NCBI RefSeq assembly: GCF_014200575.1
Contig: NZ_JACHBZ010000033.1
Coordinates: 1 to 27,666, forward strand
DNA length: 27,666 nt
Origin: Mucilaginibacter saanensis
GTDB taxonomy: Bacteria > Bacteroidota > Bacteroidia > Sphingobacteriales > Sphingobacteriaceae
Reading direction: 5' to 3'
The notes below the pieces were generated by a model. It saw only the letters and a program-made list of their open reading frames with translations, was not told where the DNA came from and ran no database searches. A program made the position numbers and the translations under genes. Position 1 is the first letter of the stretch, and each line of letters begins with the position of its first letter. Below are positions 17,813-26,572 of the stretch, piece by piece.

Positions 17813-18110
17813 TTACAAAATATTAGCCTGTTTAATTAACAGGTGATCAATAAGTTCCCTACCTAAATTGTGGTATGTGGATTTCAGTTTCTTTGTTCTA
17901 ATTAATACTTTATCGTCGCTAAGAGGAGGTATAAAATCATCCTTGTAAACATCGAAATTTTGAGGGTTTTATAAAATCAATGGGTAGTCACATATTAACG
18001 AAGGTTTTTCACCAGGATCGAAACGTAATATAGTTAAAGGCGAATTATTACCAATTAAATTAAAAAAAGGAGCAATTGGACGTTGGTTGACCGGCTTATT
18101 AAGCAGACCA
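17813..18110 (-). pseudogene. relic with one in-frame stop, unknown family
   Basis: On the minus strand, directly past and overlapping the end of the GAF-PAS gene, one frame reads LVGLLNKPVNQRPIAPFFNL, IGNNSPLTILRFDPGEKPSL and ICDYPLIL. It then hits a TAA near 17970 and continues in the same frame with NPQNFDVYKDDFIPPLSDDK, VLIRTKKLKSTYHNLGRELI and DHLLIKQANIL to a TAA at 17813-17815. The roughly 97 codons have protein-like composition with a single nonsense codon. No start or family could be identified. It may be a small gene once coupled to the kinase-like gene upstream. Confidence 0.4.
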
Positions 18111-19178
18111 ACTAACGATTTGTTTTATTTTTTCGTCCAGTTCATTGACGGCTTTCTCCAGCATTAATAGTTCTTCTTGAGTTGCAGTATAGCCGTCGAG
18201 TTTGAAGAGGTTCATTAGACCCATGATGGAAGCGACCGGTTTTCGTAATTCATGTGACTGAACGTAGGCGATATTATTAAGAGATTGGTTTTGAGAAGAT
18301 ACCTTTTGTTCCAGTTCGACTTTCTTATTGATATTCGTTCCGCTAAAAATAACGCCATTAATATCCCCTTCCGGACTACGTGCAGGTACATACGTGCATC
18401 TTGACCAAATGATCTCATCCTGGAATTTGATTTCTCTTTCAATTTGGACAGGTGTACCGTTTAAGGCTTGGTGAAAATTGCTCAAGAATGCTGATATATA
18501 AGGTTCTTGTATGTAATCTACTACCTTTTCGTTGATCATTATTGTTTTAGAGAAGAGCTTTTTGATATAATCAGCAAACAGGGTATTGAAGGCGACTATT
18601 TCTAAATTTTTATTAACCAAAAGGTGGGAGGAGTTTGAACTTTCAAAAATAGATTGCAGGCTGAATTCCGGAACTTTGAGATATTGTTTGTTTATAATTT
18701 GGAAATTGGATTCCATTTCCAACAGGCTGACCACCTGTTGAGAAAGTATGTATAGCATCTGTTTTTGGTAGTTATTCAGCGATTTAGGAGACTGGTCAAC
18801 GATACATAAACATCCCAGGATGTATCCGTCACGTGAGGTTAACGGAAAACCGGCATAGAAACGGACGTGTGGTTCATTGATAACAAAGCGGTTATTCCTA
18901 AAGTAATCATCGCTTCGCGTGTCTGGAATAATCATTGCCAAGCCACGTTCCATTACCGCGTTGCAAAAGGTGCCCTGTCTGGCAGCTTTTGCAAGATTTA
19001 GCCCAACTTTAAATTTAAAGTAAAGGGTATCTTGATCTATTAGCGTTATCGAGGCTGTGGGAGTATCGCAGAATTCGGCGGCCAGCCTGACAATATGATC
19101 AAGTTCCTTTTTTTTGCTGATTTTAATATTTAAAAATCTGTGAACAGCCTCTGTTCGTTTATTCTCTATCACAGTCAT
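18099..19178 (-). CDS. GAF-PAS protein with histidine-kinase H-box but no ATPase domain
   Basis: The 359-aa protein has no membrane helix. A GAF domain spans about 20-155 (ASITLIDQDTLYFKFKVGLN; CNAVMERG; VRFYAGFPLTSRDGYILGCL). A PAS domain spans about 172-285 (LVNKNLEIVAFNTLFADYI). Then comes a short coiled coil and a HisKA-type helix pair with the H-box AYVQSHELRKPVASIMGLMN (His309 by count). The protein ends 50 residues later with no N, G1 or G2 boxes, so it cannot bind ATP for autophosphorylation. This layout (GAF-PAS-H-box) is seen in Bacteroidota and could serve as a phosphotransfer partner of another kinase. It is in the same orientation as the LytTR regulator upstream, 520 bp away. Whether the C-terminus is natural or cut by a nearby frameshift is open. 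Confidence 0.85.
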   Translation of the reverse strand: MTVIENKRTEAVHRFLNIKISKKKELDHIVRLAAEFCDTPTASITLIDQDTLYFKFKVGLNLAKAARQGTFCNAVMERGLAMIIPDTRSDDYFRNNRFVINEPHVRFYAGFPLTSRDGYILGCLCIVDQSPKSLNNYQKQMLYILSQQVVSLLEMESNFQIINKQYLKVPEFSLQSIFESSNSSHLLVNKNLEIVAFNTLFADYIKKLFSKTIMINEKVVDYIQEPYISAFLSNFHQALNGTPVQIEREIKFQDEIIWSRCTYVPARSPEGDINGVIFSGTNINKKVELEQKVSSQNQSLNNIAYVQSHELRKPVASIMGLMNLFKLDGYTATQEELLMLEKAVNELDEKIKQIVSWSA

Positions 19179-19698
19179 AAATAATATAAGTGTATGATCA
19201 TTTAATTAACTAAAGCATAATCTGATGAAATTCTTATTTTAATCCAATAAATGATTAAACATGTTTATTCGGGTTGAAACAATATAGTTGCTCTTTGCGG
19301 CGGATCTAATAACGGATGCAGTTGAACTACAAATCATATATGACATATCTTTTAACATAGCTCCTTCCTGATTTGGTTTTTTTGTGTTCAATTTAAGAAG
19401 GGGCAGATGACTGTGTTCTAAGGCGAAATCAATACAAATAAAATGCATTCAGATAACTTATTCGATAGGTATCGATATATAGTAAAATCATATCGGTGGA
19501 AAGAGTACAAATGCAGGTGGATAATAAGATTTTGTGATCGAAATATGTAATAAAACATTGATTGTCAATTGGATTTATGGCGGAATACTAGCCGCTGAGG
19601 ATCCCCCGATATATGAGCTGAAGAAAGCACACTAAGTAAAGACAGAGAGCAGATAAGCGTTCAAGAGCTTGTTTTTTAGATTCAAAATACTGCTACCA
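19179..19698. other. intergenic region between two signalling genes
   Basis: About 520 bp without a convincing gene. A minus-strand frame (19239-19448, 69 aa) has no family features. The promoter of the GAF-PAS gene should be in the lower part. Confidence 0.45.
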
Positions 19699-20430
19699 TT
19701 AAAACCATTGATCCAAAAATTTTTTGAAGCCTTCCTTGTATTGGCTGCTTACAGGAATCATTACTTTACCGATTTTTACGGTGTTGGTGGTGATGGAGTC
19801 AATTTTATCTAATGATACAATAAATGAACGGTGGATACGCATAAATGCATGTGCCGGCAATTTTTCTTCGATAGCCTTCATCGTCGTAAGTGATTTGATG
19901 TATGTCTCGGTATTGGTTACATATATTTTTACATAATCCTTAAAACCTTCGATATAAAGTATATTTTTCAAATAAACTTTGATCAGTTCATATTCGACCC
20001 TTAAAAAAATAAAGTTATTTTCGGGATAGTCCAATGTGCTGGAGGCCCTGGTCCTATTTTCTATATTAATTTTTGCTTTATAGACGGAGCTGATAAAATC
20101 TTCCTGACTAATAGGCTTCAGTAGATAATCTAAGGCCTCTACTTTATATCCTTCCAGCGCGTAGCGATCATAGCCGGATGTGAAGATAATGCGGGGGATC
20201 TTTTCTCCCTTTTTACTGTTGATCAGACGTGCTAACTCAATACCACTGAGACCAGGCATATTGATATCAAGAAATACAAGTTGTAAGTCTTTGTTTTCTA
20301 TAGCAATTAAGGCTTCAGTGGGATAATTATGATAGGATAGTAGGTTTAAAAATGGGATTTGATTTATTAAATCACAAAGATAAGCCATCGCTGCCTCATC
20401 ATCATCTACAACTATACAGTTTATGGACAT
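19699..20430 (-). CDS. LytTR-family response regulator
   Basis: The 243-aa protein has an N-terminal receiver: acidic pocket VVDDDE at 7-12, phospho-acceptor Asp55 in LVFLDINMPGLSG, Thr84 in IIFTSG, and Lys105 in LLKPIS. A LytTR DNA-binding domain covers about 135-243, with FIFLRVEYELIKVYLKNILY, the YIEGFKDYVKIYV motif and FMRIHRSFIVSLDKI. All residues needed for phosphorylation are present. It would bind promoter DNA as a dimer when phosphorylated. It lies between the H-box-only protein and the hybrid kinase, all on the minus strand. No LytS-type partner of the classic (LytS/HisK_5) kind is next to it; a kinase elsewhere or the neighbours here may feed it. Confidence 0.95.
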   Translation of the reverse strand: MSINCIVVDDDEAAMAYLCDLINQIPFLNLLSYHNYPTEALIAIENKDLQLVFLDINMPGLSGIELARLINSKKGEKIPRIIFTSGYDRYALEGYKVEALDYLLKPISQEDFISSVYKAKINIENRTRASSTLDYPENNFIFLRVEYELIKVYLKNILYIEGFKDYVKIYVTNTETYIKSLTTMKAIEEKLPAHAFMRIHRSFIVSLDKIDSITTNTVKIGKVMIPVSSQYKEGFKKFLDQWF

Positions 20431-20714
20431 AATAAAAAAGTATTATCAATGATTGCCTTAGTAACTAAGCAACAATCAGGTATTGGTATGGGGCTCTTAT
20501 AAAGTTAACTATAAATGCGTTGAAATACAAGCAAAATTAACCGATGTTTAACGGTCCGCTGTCGGTCATTCTCTATAAGTAGAAAAATCAATGATTAGCT
20601 GTTTGGTTAAGTTACATATATGGGTAATTAGCTAAAGTAATATGGATAAACCGGTGTCGTGTTTTAGTTGATCGGGGAGGCAAAAATAGGTCGTTATTTT
20701 AAGTTAACATTGAA

Positions 20715-22694
20715 TTAAAGTTTCAGGATTAATAGAATTTGTTTAATCAAATCTGCTTCGAAATTAGGTTTAGTGATGATAGGGTCCAAAAATCTGTTTT
20801 TCAAAGGCTCTTCAACATAAGTAACCATATGATCTGGTTCGATAAAAACAACAGGAATTTCGCGCTGCGAATTTAATCGCTTAATTATAGTGAGTAATTT
20901 ATTGTTATTGATCCCAGGCTGCCGCTTACAGGTTAATATCACAGATATTTCTTTCTTGGAAAGAATTTCTAATGCTTCCCTAAGTTTAGAGGTATGATAA
21001 AACTGGATATTCGATTTATTCATCATGCTGTGAAGATACGTTACATTCAACTTACCGACATTAATCGCCAGTATCTTTATATCATGAAGTACGGATAATT
21101 GATGACTAGGTATTTGGTAGTCGTTTTTTTTAGCAACATCTGTATCGTTTGAGTACGGGATATAAAAGCTAAAGGTACTACCCATACCGGCGCTACTTTT
21201 TACGCTAATTTGTCCGTTTTGAAGCAGAACTAATTGTTTACAAATGTATAATCCAAGACCTGTTCCTGTTTTTCCATTGATAGAATTAGTTTGGTAGTAT
21301 TTAGAGAACAGCTTGACCTGCTGTTCCGCGCTGATTCCGGATCCAGTATCAATTATGTCTACCTGCAGGACATTTTTATGATTTAAATAAGCATTGACAA
21401 TAATGCCGCCAACATCAGTATACTTGATAGCATTACTTAATAAATTGACCACGATCTGTTTGAGCCGAAAACTGTCTCCAGAAACCATCGTTTTTTTATT
21501 GCCCTCAAAGTAGTAGTAGATATTGAGTTTCTTTTTTGTAGCACCCAACTCCATGCTTGCAGTTAACTCCTTTAACAGGGAATATGGATTAAAGGTATCA
21601 TGATGAATCTTAAACGCACTATTTGCCATTTTCGCAGCATCAAGGGTGTTATTTAATGTTTGCATCAACATGTCAGAGGAAAAGTGTATGGAATTCATCA
21701 TTTTGGCTTGCCCGGTTGAGAAACCTGTTTTGCTGAATAGATATAAAAAACCCTTAATGGATGAAAGGGAAGTCCGTATTTCGTGACTCATCTGTAATAG
21801 CAAATCCATCTTTTGTTTTACGGAGGTTTCAGCCAGTTCCTTGGCTTCAATTAAACGAATTTCGGATTGATTGAGTTTAACGCCAGATACAAACATCAAT
21901 ATAGTGAGTGTAGACAGTAGAAAAAATACCAATAGATAAAATCGCCTAAGCAGCAGTCCAACCTCCTGAAAATTTTTAAAGGTTAAATCTTTAAGTTCCG
22001 CTTCCGCTTCATGCGTACCATTTCTACAACTGGTTATCACGCTTTCTACGTCAAGAATGAAATGCAGGTTTCGCTTTATGTATGTTGTGGTATCCGGTGT
22101 TTTTTGCGGAACCAACCGGAATTTTTTTGACAATAGGGGGATTGTAATATTCGGTTTATGAGTGGTGTTTGCTATAGCGATGAATTTGGGTGCTGCAATG
22201 CCAATATTAATGGCGGCTTTGCTCGATGATCGTTTTTGGCTTCTTAAAATATTCAAACGGTCGTCGTTAAGCAGGGAATCAAACTCATTTTTTAAGATAA
22301 GCAGTCTGCCTGATAATCGTAATGTTTTGTCATGATAGCGCTGTATGAAGAGCAATTGTTTACTTTCAGCGTCGATTGGATGCTTGCTCACACCAACCTG
22401 TGTGGTAATTTGAATAAAAGATTTTATCAGTTTTATTTCAGCAGAAATGCCTGAGGTATCACCGGCATTTAATGGTTCATGCTGGAAATCTTTTTTTGTC
22501 TGCGCAAATCCTTGGAAGACATGTTCGAGTTTATACTGATCCTGGTCTAGGTAATGAGATATCTCTGTGATTTGTTCTATTTTATTTGAAATTGTTCGAT
22601 GTACATAAAACGCAGCTGCCATCAGGATGATGATAGCTGTTAAAAAAATGAGAAATATCTTCTTTGATAAAGCTTTGCTATAGGTTATTTTCAT
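20715..22694 (-). CDS. membrane hybrid histidine kinase with degenerate receiver
   Basis: The 659-aa protein has a first membrane helix at about 13-30, a helical periplasmic sensor region (31-250) and a second helix at about 252-270. A short linker leads to a HisKA domain with H-box QMSHEIRTSLSSIKG (His304) and a HATPase_c domain (N-box NLLSNAIKYT at 417-426, DTGSGI at 449-454, GTGLGL at 477-482). The kinase core looks complete. The C-terminal 120 residues (538-659) follow the receiver pattern: KILAINVGKLN stands in place of the acidic pair, VILTCKRQPG in place of the usual D-x-x-M-P-G, and ITKP carries the conserved Lys (642). The phospho-acceptor Asp appears as Cys589, so this domain cannot accept phosphate in the usual way. 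It may have a regulatory or dimerisation role. Confidence 0.92.
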   Translation of the reverse strand: MKITYSKALSKKIFLIFLTAIIILMAAAFYVHRTISNKIEQITEISHYLDQDQYKLEHVFQGFAQTKKDFQHEPLNAGDTSGISAEIKLIKSFIQITTQVGVSKHPIDAESKQLLFIQRYHDKTLRLSGRLLILKNEFDSLLNDDRLNILRSQKRSSSKAAINIGIAAPKFIAIANTTHKPNITIPLLSKKFRLVPQKTPDTTTYIKRNLHFILDVESVITSCRNGTHEAEAELKDLTFKNFQEVGLLLRRFYLLVFFLLSTLTILMFVSGVKLNQSEIRLIEAKELAETSVKQKMDLLLQMSHEIRTSLSSIKGFLYLFSKTGFSTGQAKMMNSIHFSSDMLMQTLNNTLDAAKMANSAFKIHHDTFNPYSLLKELTASMELGATKKKLNIYYYFEGNKKTMVSGDSFRLKQIVVNLLSNAIKYTDVGGIIVNAYLNHKNVLQVDIIDTGSGISAEQQVKLFSKYYQTNSINGKTGTGLGLYICKQLVLLQNGQISVKSSAGMGSTFSFYIPYSNDTDVAKKNDYQIPSHQLSVLHDIKILAINVGKLNVTYLHSMMNKSNIQFYHTSKLREALEILSKKEISVILTCKRQPGINNNKLLTIIKRLNSQREIPVVFIEPDHMVTYVEEPLKNRFLDPIITKPNFEADLIKQILLILKL

Positions 22695-22888
22695 GGATGT
22701 AAGTTGGGGCTACAGATGATATATTGTTTATTTCTCCGCATAGTACCATGCAAAAGAAAAACAGCTTATGTGTTCACTAAGTGCAGGCTATAGAATATGA
22801 AGTGTCCATTCCGCACATTGATTAAAGACGTACACATATGCAAAAAATCTTCTGATTGTTGCAAGTTAAATACTGGTCAATCTGTAAT

Positions 22889-23290
22889 TCAATAGGCAGT
22901 GTAATCTGTTACTTTTTTATCGGGGTTTGTAAAAGTTAGGTTTTGTTTAAGTGTCTTGTATAGTTCAATGATTTGCTCTTGTAAGGCTGAAATTTCCCTT
23001 TCACGAATGAGAATCTTTCTTTGAACTATAGCTATGGGGGATAAAATAGCTTCTCTTTCCTCCGGGTCTGTGGTCAGGAGTTCTACCACACTTATATCAA
23101 AAATGTGGGCGATCTGCTCTAATCGCGATAAGTTAATATCTGTATAATCCGTTTCAATTTTAGAAATAGCTGGAATAGAGATGCCCAGCATATCTGCCAT
23201 TTGTTTCTGATTCCAGCCTCGCTGTATCCGCAAGTTTCTAATTTTCGTACCTACAGATATGGCTTTGTTTTTTTTATTTAAATCGCACAT
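22889..23290 (-). CDS. XRE-family helix-turn-helix regulator with coiled-coil tail
   Basis: The 133-aa protein has a Cro/C1-type HTH at about 15-70 (IRNLRIQRGWNQKQMADMLG, then ISIPAISKIETDYTDINLSR), followed by a leucine-rich helical stretch (about 85-118, RKILIREREISALQEQIIEL) that probably forms a coiled-coil dimer. It would act as a DNA-binding regulator. It is 194 bp downstream of the hybrid kinase start, and its 3' end points to that gene on the same strand. The aquaporin gene is 47 bp upstream on the same strand, so the two may be cotranscribed. Its target is not evident from the sequence. Confidence 0.92.
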   Translation of the reverse strand: MCDLNKKNKAISVGTKIRNLRIQRGWNQKQMADMLGISIPAISKIETDYTDINLSRLEQIAHIFDISVVELLTTDPEEREAILSPIAIVQRKILIREREISALQEQIIELYKTLKQNLTFTNPDKKVTDYTAY

Positions 23291-23337
23291 TAAAGATAAT
23301 TTGTGAGGTTATAGTTGATTTAGGTCGGTAGGTTTTT

Positions 23338-24045
23338 CTATTTTCTCTCCAACAAAAAACGCCAAACGATGGCGCTTAAAATACTGCCGGTTATTGGTGC
23401 GACGATAAATAACCATAATTGGCTGATCGCCGCTCCTCCAACAAACAGCGCAGGGCCTATACTCCGGGCTGGATTGACAGATACACCGGTAACCGGTATA
23501 CCTACAATATGAATGAGCACTAAACTTAAACCGATGGCTAAACCTGCAAAACCACCGTTGATGTTTTTGGAGGAGGTTGAACCTAAAATAACCAACAGGA
23601 AAATGAAAGTAAAAATAATTTCAGCTATAAGCCCTGCCCATAGGTTATAATGCATAGGCGAGAACAGGTCATAACCGTTTTGACCCAAACCGTTATTGGT
23701 TAGGTTGTATTCGCTTTTTCCTGAAGCAATTAAGAATAAAATCCAGGCGCCGGCAATGCCTCCCAATATTTGGGCGATGATGTATAGGACAGCTTCGTTT
23801 AACTTCATACGACCAGCTATTACCATTCCAATTGAAACAGCAGGGTTAATGTGACAACCAGAAATATGGCCGATGGCGTAGGCCATAGCAATAACTGATA
23901 GACCGAAGGCAAAGGATATTCCTAATAAACCTACACCAATAGATCCGTTGGTGCCGGCAATTACAGCACTACCGCAACCCAATAAAACCAGCACCAAGGT
24001 GCCAAAAAATTCAGCGAGAAGTTTTGAATTGATATTTACTTCCAT
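23338..24045 (-). CDS. aqpZ: aquaporin Z-type water channel
   Basis: The 235-aa protein has six membrane helices and the two half-helices with NPA boxes of the MIP family: HINPAVS (about 65-71) and SVNPARS (about 188-194). The GHISGCHINPAVS and PVTGVSVNPARSIGPALF segments match AqpZ, and the Arg after the second NPA is present. His and Cys near the pore fit the aromatic/arginine selectivity filter of AqpZ. It would pass water across the inner membrane. Length is normal. Its 3' end is 47 bp from the XRE regulator gene, suggesting linked expression. Together with the large MscS channel, the window holds two genes for osmotic adjustment. Confidence 0.95.
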   Translation of the reverse strand: MEVNINSKLLAEFFGTLVLVLLGCGSAVIAGTNGSIGVGLLGISFAFGLSVIAMAYAIGHISGCHINPAVSIGMVIAGRMKLNEAVLYIIAQILGGIAGAWILFLIASGKSEYNLTNNGLGQNGYDLFSPMHYNLWAGLIAEIIFTFIFLLVILGSTSSKNINGGFAGLAIGLSLVLIHIVGIPVTGVSVNPARSIGPALFVGGAAISQLWLFIVAPITGSILSAIVWRFLLERK

Positions 24046-24141
24046 AAAAAATAGTGTTAATAAATGTAATTAAAGGTTTAAATATGTTAAATGATGATTA
24101 AGTTGCTTATGAATAATTAATTGAGCGTTATAGCCAAAAGT

Positions 24142-24383
24142 TTAAAAAGTGATTAAAGAGGTATGATCTATAATTCCGGTTCTCGTGTTGAAGCCATCTG
24201 TTAAATCAAATAGCATTTCTGCCACAACAACATCGGCTTGAAAGGAATTCGACGGGGTTTGTATTGGTAAATAATATCCCGCAAAAAGAGAATGGTAGCT
24301 TTGCAATTCAGCTTGGGGGGATTGGTAACAAACAGGTCTGCACCGGTATGCTCAAAAGGGAAAAGCTTTTTTCGATTTATCAT
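24142..24383 (-). pseudogene. small gene with a single frameshift in a C-run
   Basis: On the minus strand, ATG 24383 starts MINRKKLFPFEHTGADLFVT followed by NPP. In the +1 frame after the G6/C6 tract (24315-24320) the text continues AELQSYHSLFAGYYLPIQTP, SNSFQADVVVAEMLFDLTDG and FNTRTGIIDHTSLITF to a TAA at 24142-24144. Adding one C restores an 80-aa reading frame. The continued frame looks much more protein-like than the original one. It is about 97 bp upstream of the aquaporin, on the same strand. Family and function are not recognised. Confidence 0.42.
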
Positions 24384-24559
24384 CTCGGTTAATGAAAAAT
24401 GTCAGTTTTGTTAATTTAAAAAAAATATTCAAGTGCGATTTATGGTGCAAAAAGAGTAATTAAAAGTTAAAATATGCTTATAATTATCTACTCACATCTA
24501 CTTTAGATAAGTAGGTGAAGCTGCTGGGATAATGAAAAATAATAATGAAAGCTTAAACA

Positions 24560-25749
24560 CAGCAAAGGAGGAGGTAATAAATCAACTATCCAGATGTTCA
24601 TATCCTAATTAGTGTGGATGTTTGATTTTTTTTTCTGAGCATAAAGATAAACCTGTATGACGGGGAATCTCGCTGGTTTCAAAATCAAGCCTCAAGAGTG
24701 CACAAACTCAATTTCGGAAGGCATGTGTTGCGACGATAAATCGAGTAACTTTTTAGTGAGTTCAGAATCAAAAATATTAAATTTCATTAAGAAGTTGGAT
24801 TGCTGGTCACAGGTAATTGTAAGATCTCGCTCAGCTCTTTTTTTTGATTCGTTAGGAGAAGAATTATAATTTAATCTTAGCCATCGACAGTCTTCTGAGT
24901 AATCTTTAGTTTCTTTTTAAAACAGTCCCTAAAAACAAATATGATTAATATTATGACAAGTGTAATCAAGATAATGTTTCTACTGTCGCATTTTTATAAT
25001 AACTTTCGGAAGTAAAATAATGTTGTTTCTGATAATAGACTTCTCCCAATGAATTAAGTGCAGAGAGATGTACATTATATTTTTGTATTTATCTGCAGGT
25101 AAAACCGTATTATTTAGATGAGATAGTGCGAATCATATCGTTTGAGCTCCAAAAAATGAGCTATATAAATTATAGCTGGGGTGAGCCCCTTTACATATGA
25201 AATATGGTTATCAATCTGGATAAAGTTGGAATAGCTTTTTTGAACAAAAGAAAGGATATTTTTAAGGTTCTCTCAGGAATTTTTTGACTATTCTGACTTT
25301 AAAAGTAGCCTAAATATTTCTGAGCCAATAAAGCTACTGATTAAAATCATTAATTTGGTAAGCAAATAGAATGATGCTATTCGGTGTTTATTGCCGCTCT
25401 TTATAAAAACACAACTTGCAGTAAACCATGCCCTCTTTGTTGCAAACTGAACTATATATAGCTATCTGATTTTCTGGCTATATCTTCAGCGTTAACGGTA
25501 TATTCAAAGGCATCTTTATACCACCCGAATTAAAGCCCCACCTACACAAATCATTAGACTTGTTGCCATCCCGCTTCTGTAATCTATAATTTTTGATGTA
25601 TGGCAAGCATAATACCTTGTCTAATTCTTTGTTCGATCTTCTGCCGTTTCCATGGGGCTATCTATTTGTATCACGTCGTATTAGGCGTAACTTTTGATTC
25701 CACAAGAGGTTGATAGTTCAATTAATGATATAACTACTAATATTTTTAT
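24560..25749 (-). pseudogene. relic of a TPR-membrane-HTH transcriptional regulator
   Basis: The ancestral gene can be followed along the minus strand. It begins with a lipoprotein-like signal (KILVVISLIELSTSCGIKSY, with ATA where the start should be at 25747-25749). TPR-like helices follow: YKDAFEYTVNAEDIARKSDS (about 25440-25510), NILSFVQKSYSNFIQIDNHI, VKGLTPAIIYIAHFLELKRY, and SALNSLGEVYYQKQHYFTSE (about 25000-25060). Next come a membrane helix (LITLVIILIIFVFRDCFKKK) and a soluble linker with FDSELTKKLLDLSSQHM, then the HTH end, PSEIEF and ALLRLDFETSEIPRHTGLS in shifted frames, and finally DMNIWIVDLL near 24565. This order fits the Bacteroidota family of TPR proteins with a C-terminal LuxR-like HTH. 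Many stops and frame changes make it non-functional. Confidence 0.72.
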
Positions 25750-26572
25750 GCCTGAGAAAATAGGATAAATAGGTTGTAAGAGTTGTATCTGATTCTGAAC
25801 CAATATTAGTAATAATTATAGAGGGTTATAAAGTAAATGATAAGAAAGGTTGGGTAAATGGGGTAGTTTTCATCTACTTTAAACTGCCATCGGCATAATT
25901 TAAATATTTGTCGATTAGAAACTTAAATTGACCGATAAATTGATACCAGTAATTAAAAACCTAAGATGTCAGTTGTGAATAGGTTCGACATGAGAGTTTT
26001 AAGTGTATTTATTTGTATTTATCTGTTTTTCAATTAGTGGCGTCGTGTTTTGGGGAAATTGTTTTTTTGAACAGAAGCCGTTTGAAATTAATGAAAGGAT
26101 TATAATTTCCTTTACCATAGGCTGTTAAGCAAAAAGTAATTCTCCGTCTATTGAAATTTTCTTTCTGTCGGTATTCGATTAATGTATGTCGATACCACTG
26201 CAAAGTTGGATTTAAACATTCATTTATTTGCGAATTATTTAACGCAACAAGAAGATATAGTTACGTGATTAAACGAATTAAATGATAAAATATTACTCAC
26301 TCCCAACATTGTAATTGACGATGAATTTTATTAGTCTTAATAGCTATCCAAAATAATCAAAATCACATTTGCTTTCATTCCCATACAAGCAAATAGCTGC
26401 TAAATGAATTTTCCCTATAAGCAAAAAGACAATAGGATTCATATATCGCAGGTTAATTATATCATGTTAGAGGGGAAGTTTATAGCAGTCGTTGCATCGG
26501 ATATATCATACTGGCGTCTGTAGTAAAACTACACAGGCATGAGGTCAATGGCTATTTGTAAATTATAATATA
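25750..26572. other. AT-rich region with faint gene scars
   Basis: No intact gene is present. Two short coding-like scars are visible: on the minus strand LITGINLSVNLSF followed by a stop near 25920, resembling the last strand of an outer-membrane barrel; and on the plus strand at about 26175-26326 a frame reading GIRLMYVDTTAKLDLNIHLF, with one TGA, then LNELNDKILLTPNIVIDDEF. Neither can be assigned. Confidence 0.35.

Noticed and set aside
19239..19448. 69-aa minus-strand frame between the LytTR and GAF-PAS genes
   Set aside because: It has no recognisable motif, signal peptide or clear start context; a real small gene cannot be excluded, but nothing supports it.
24657..24869. 70-aa plus-strand frame
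   Set aside because: The opposite strand carries the linker of the TPR-HTH relic (FDSELTKKLLDLSSQHM), which explains the open frame.
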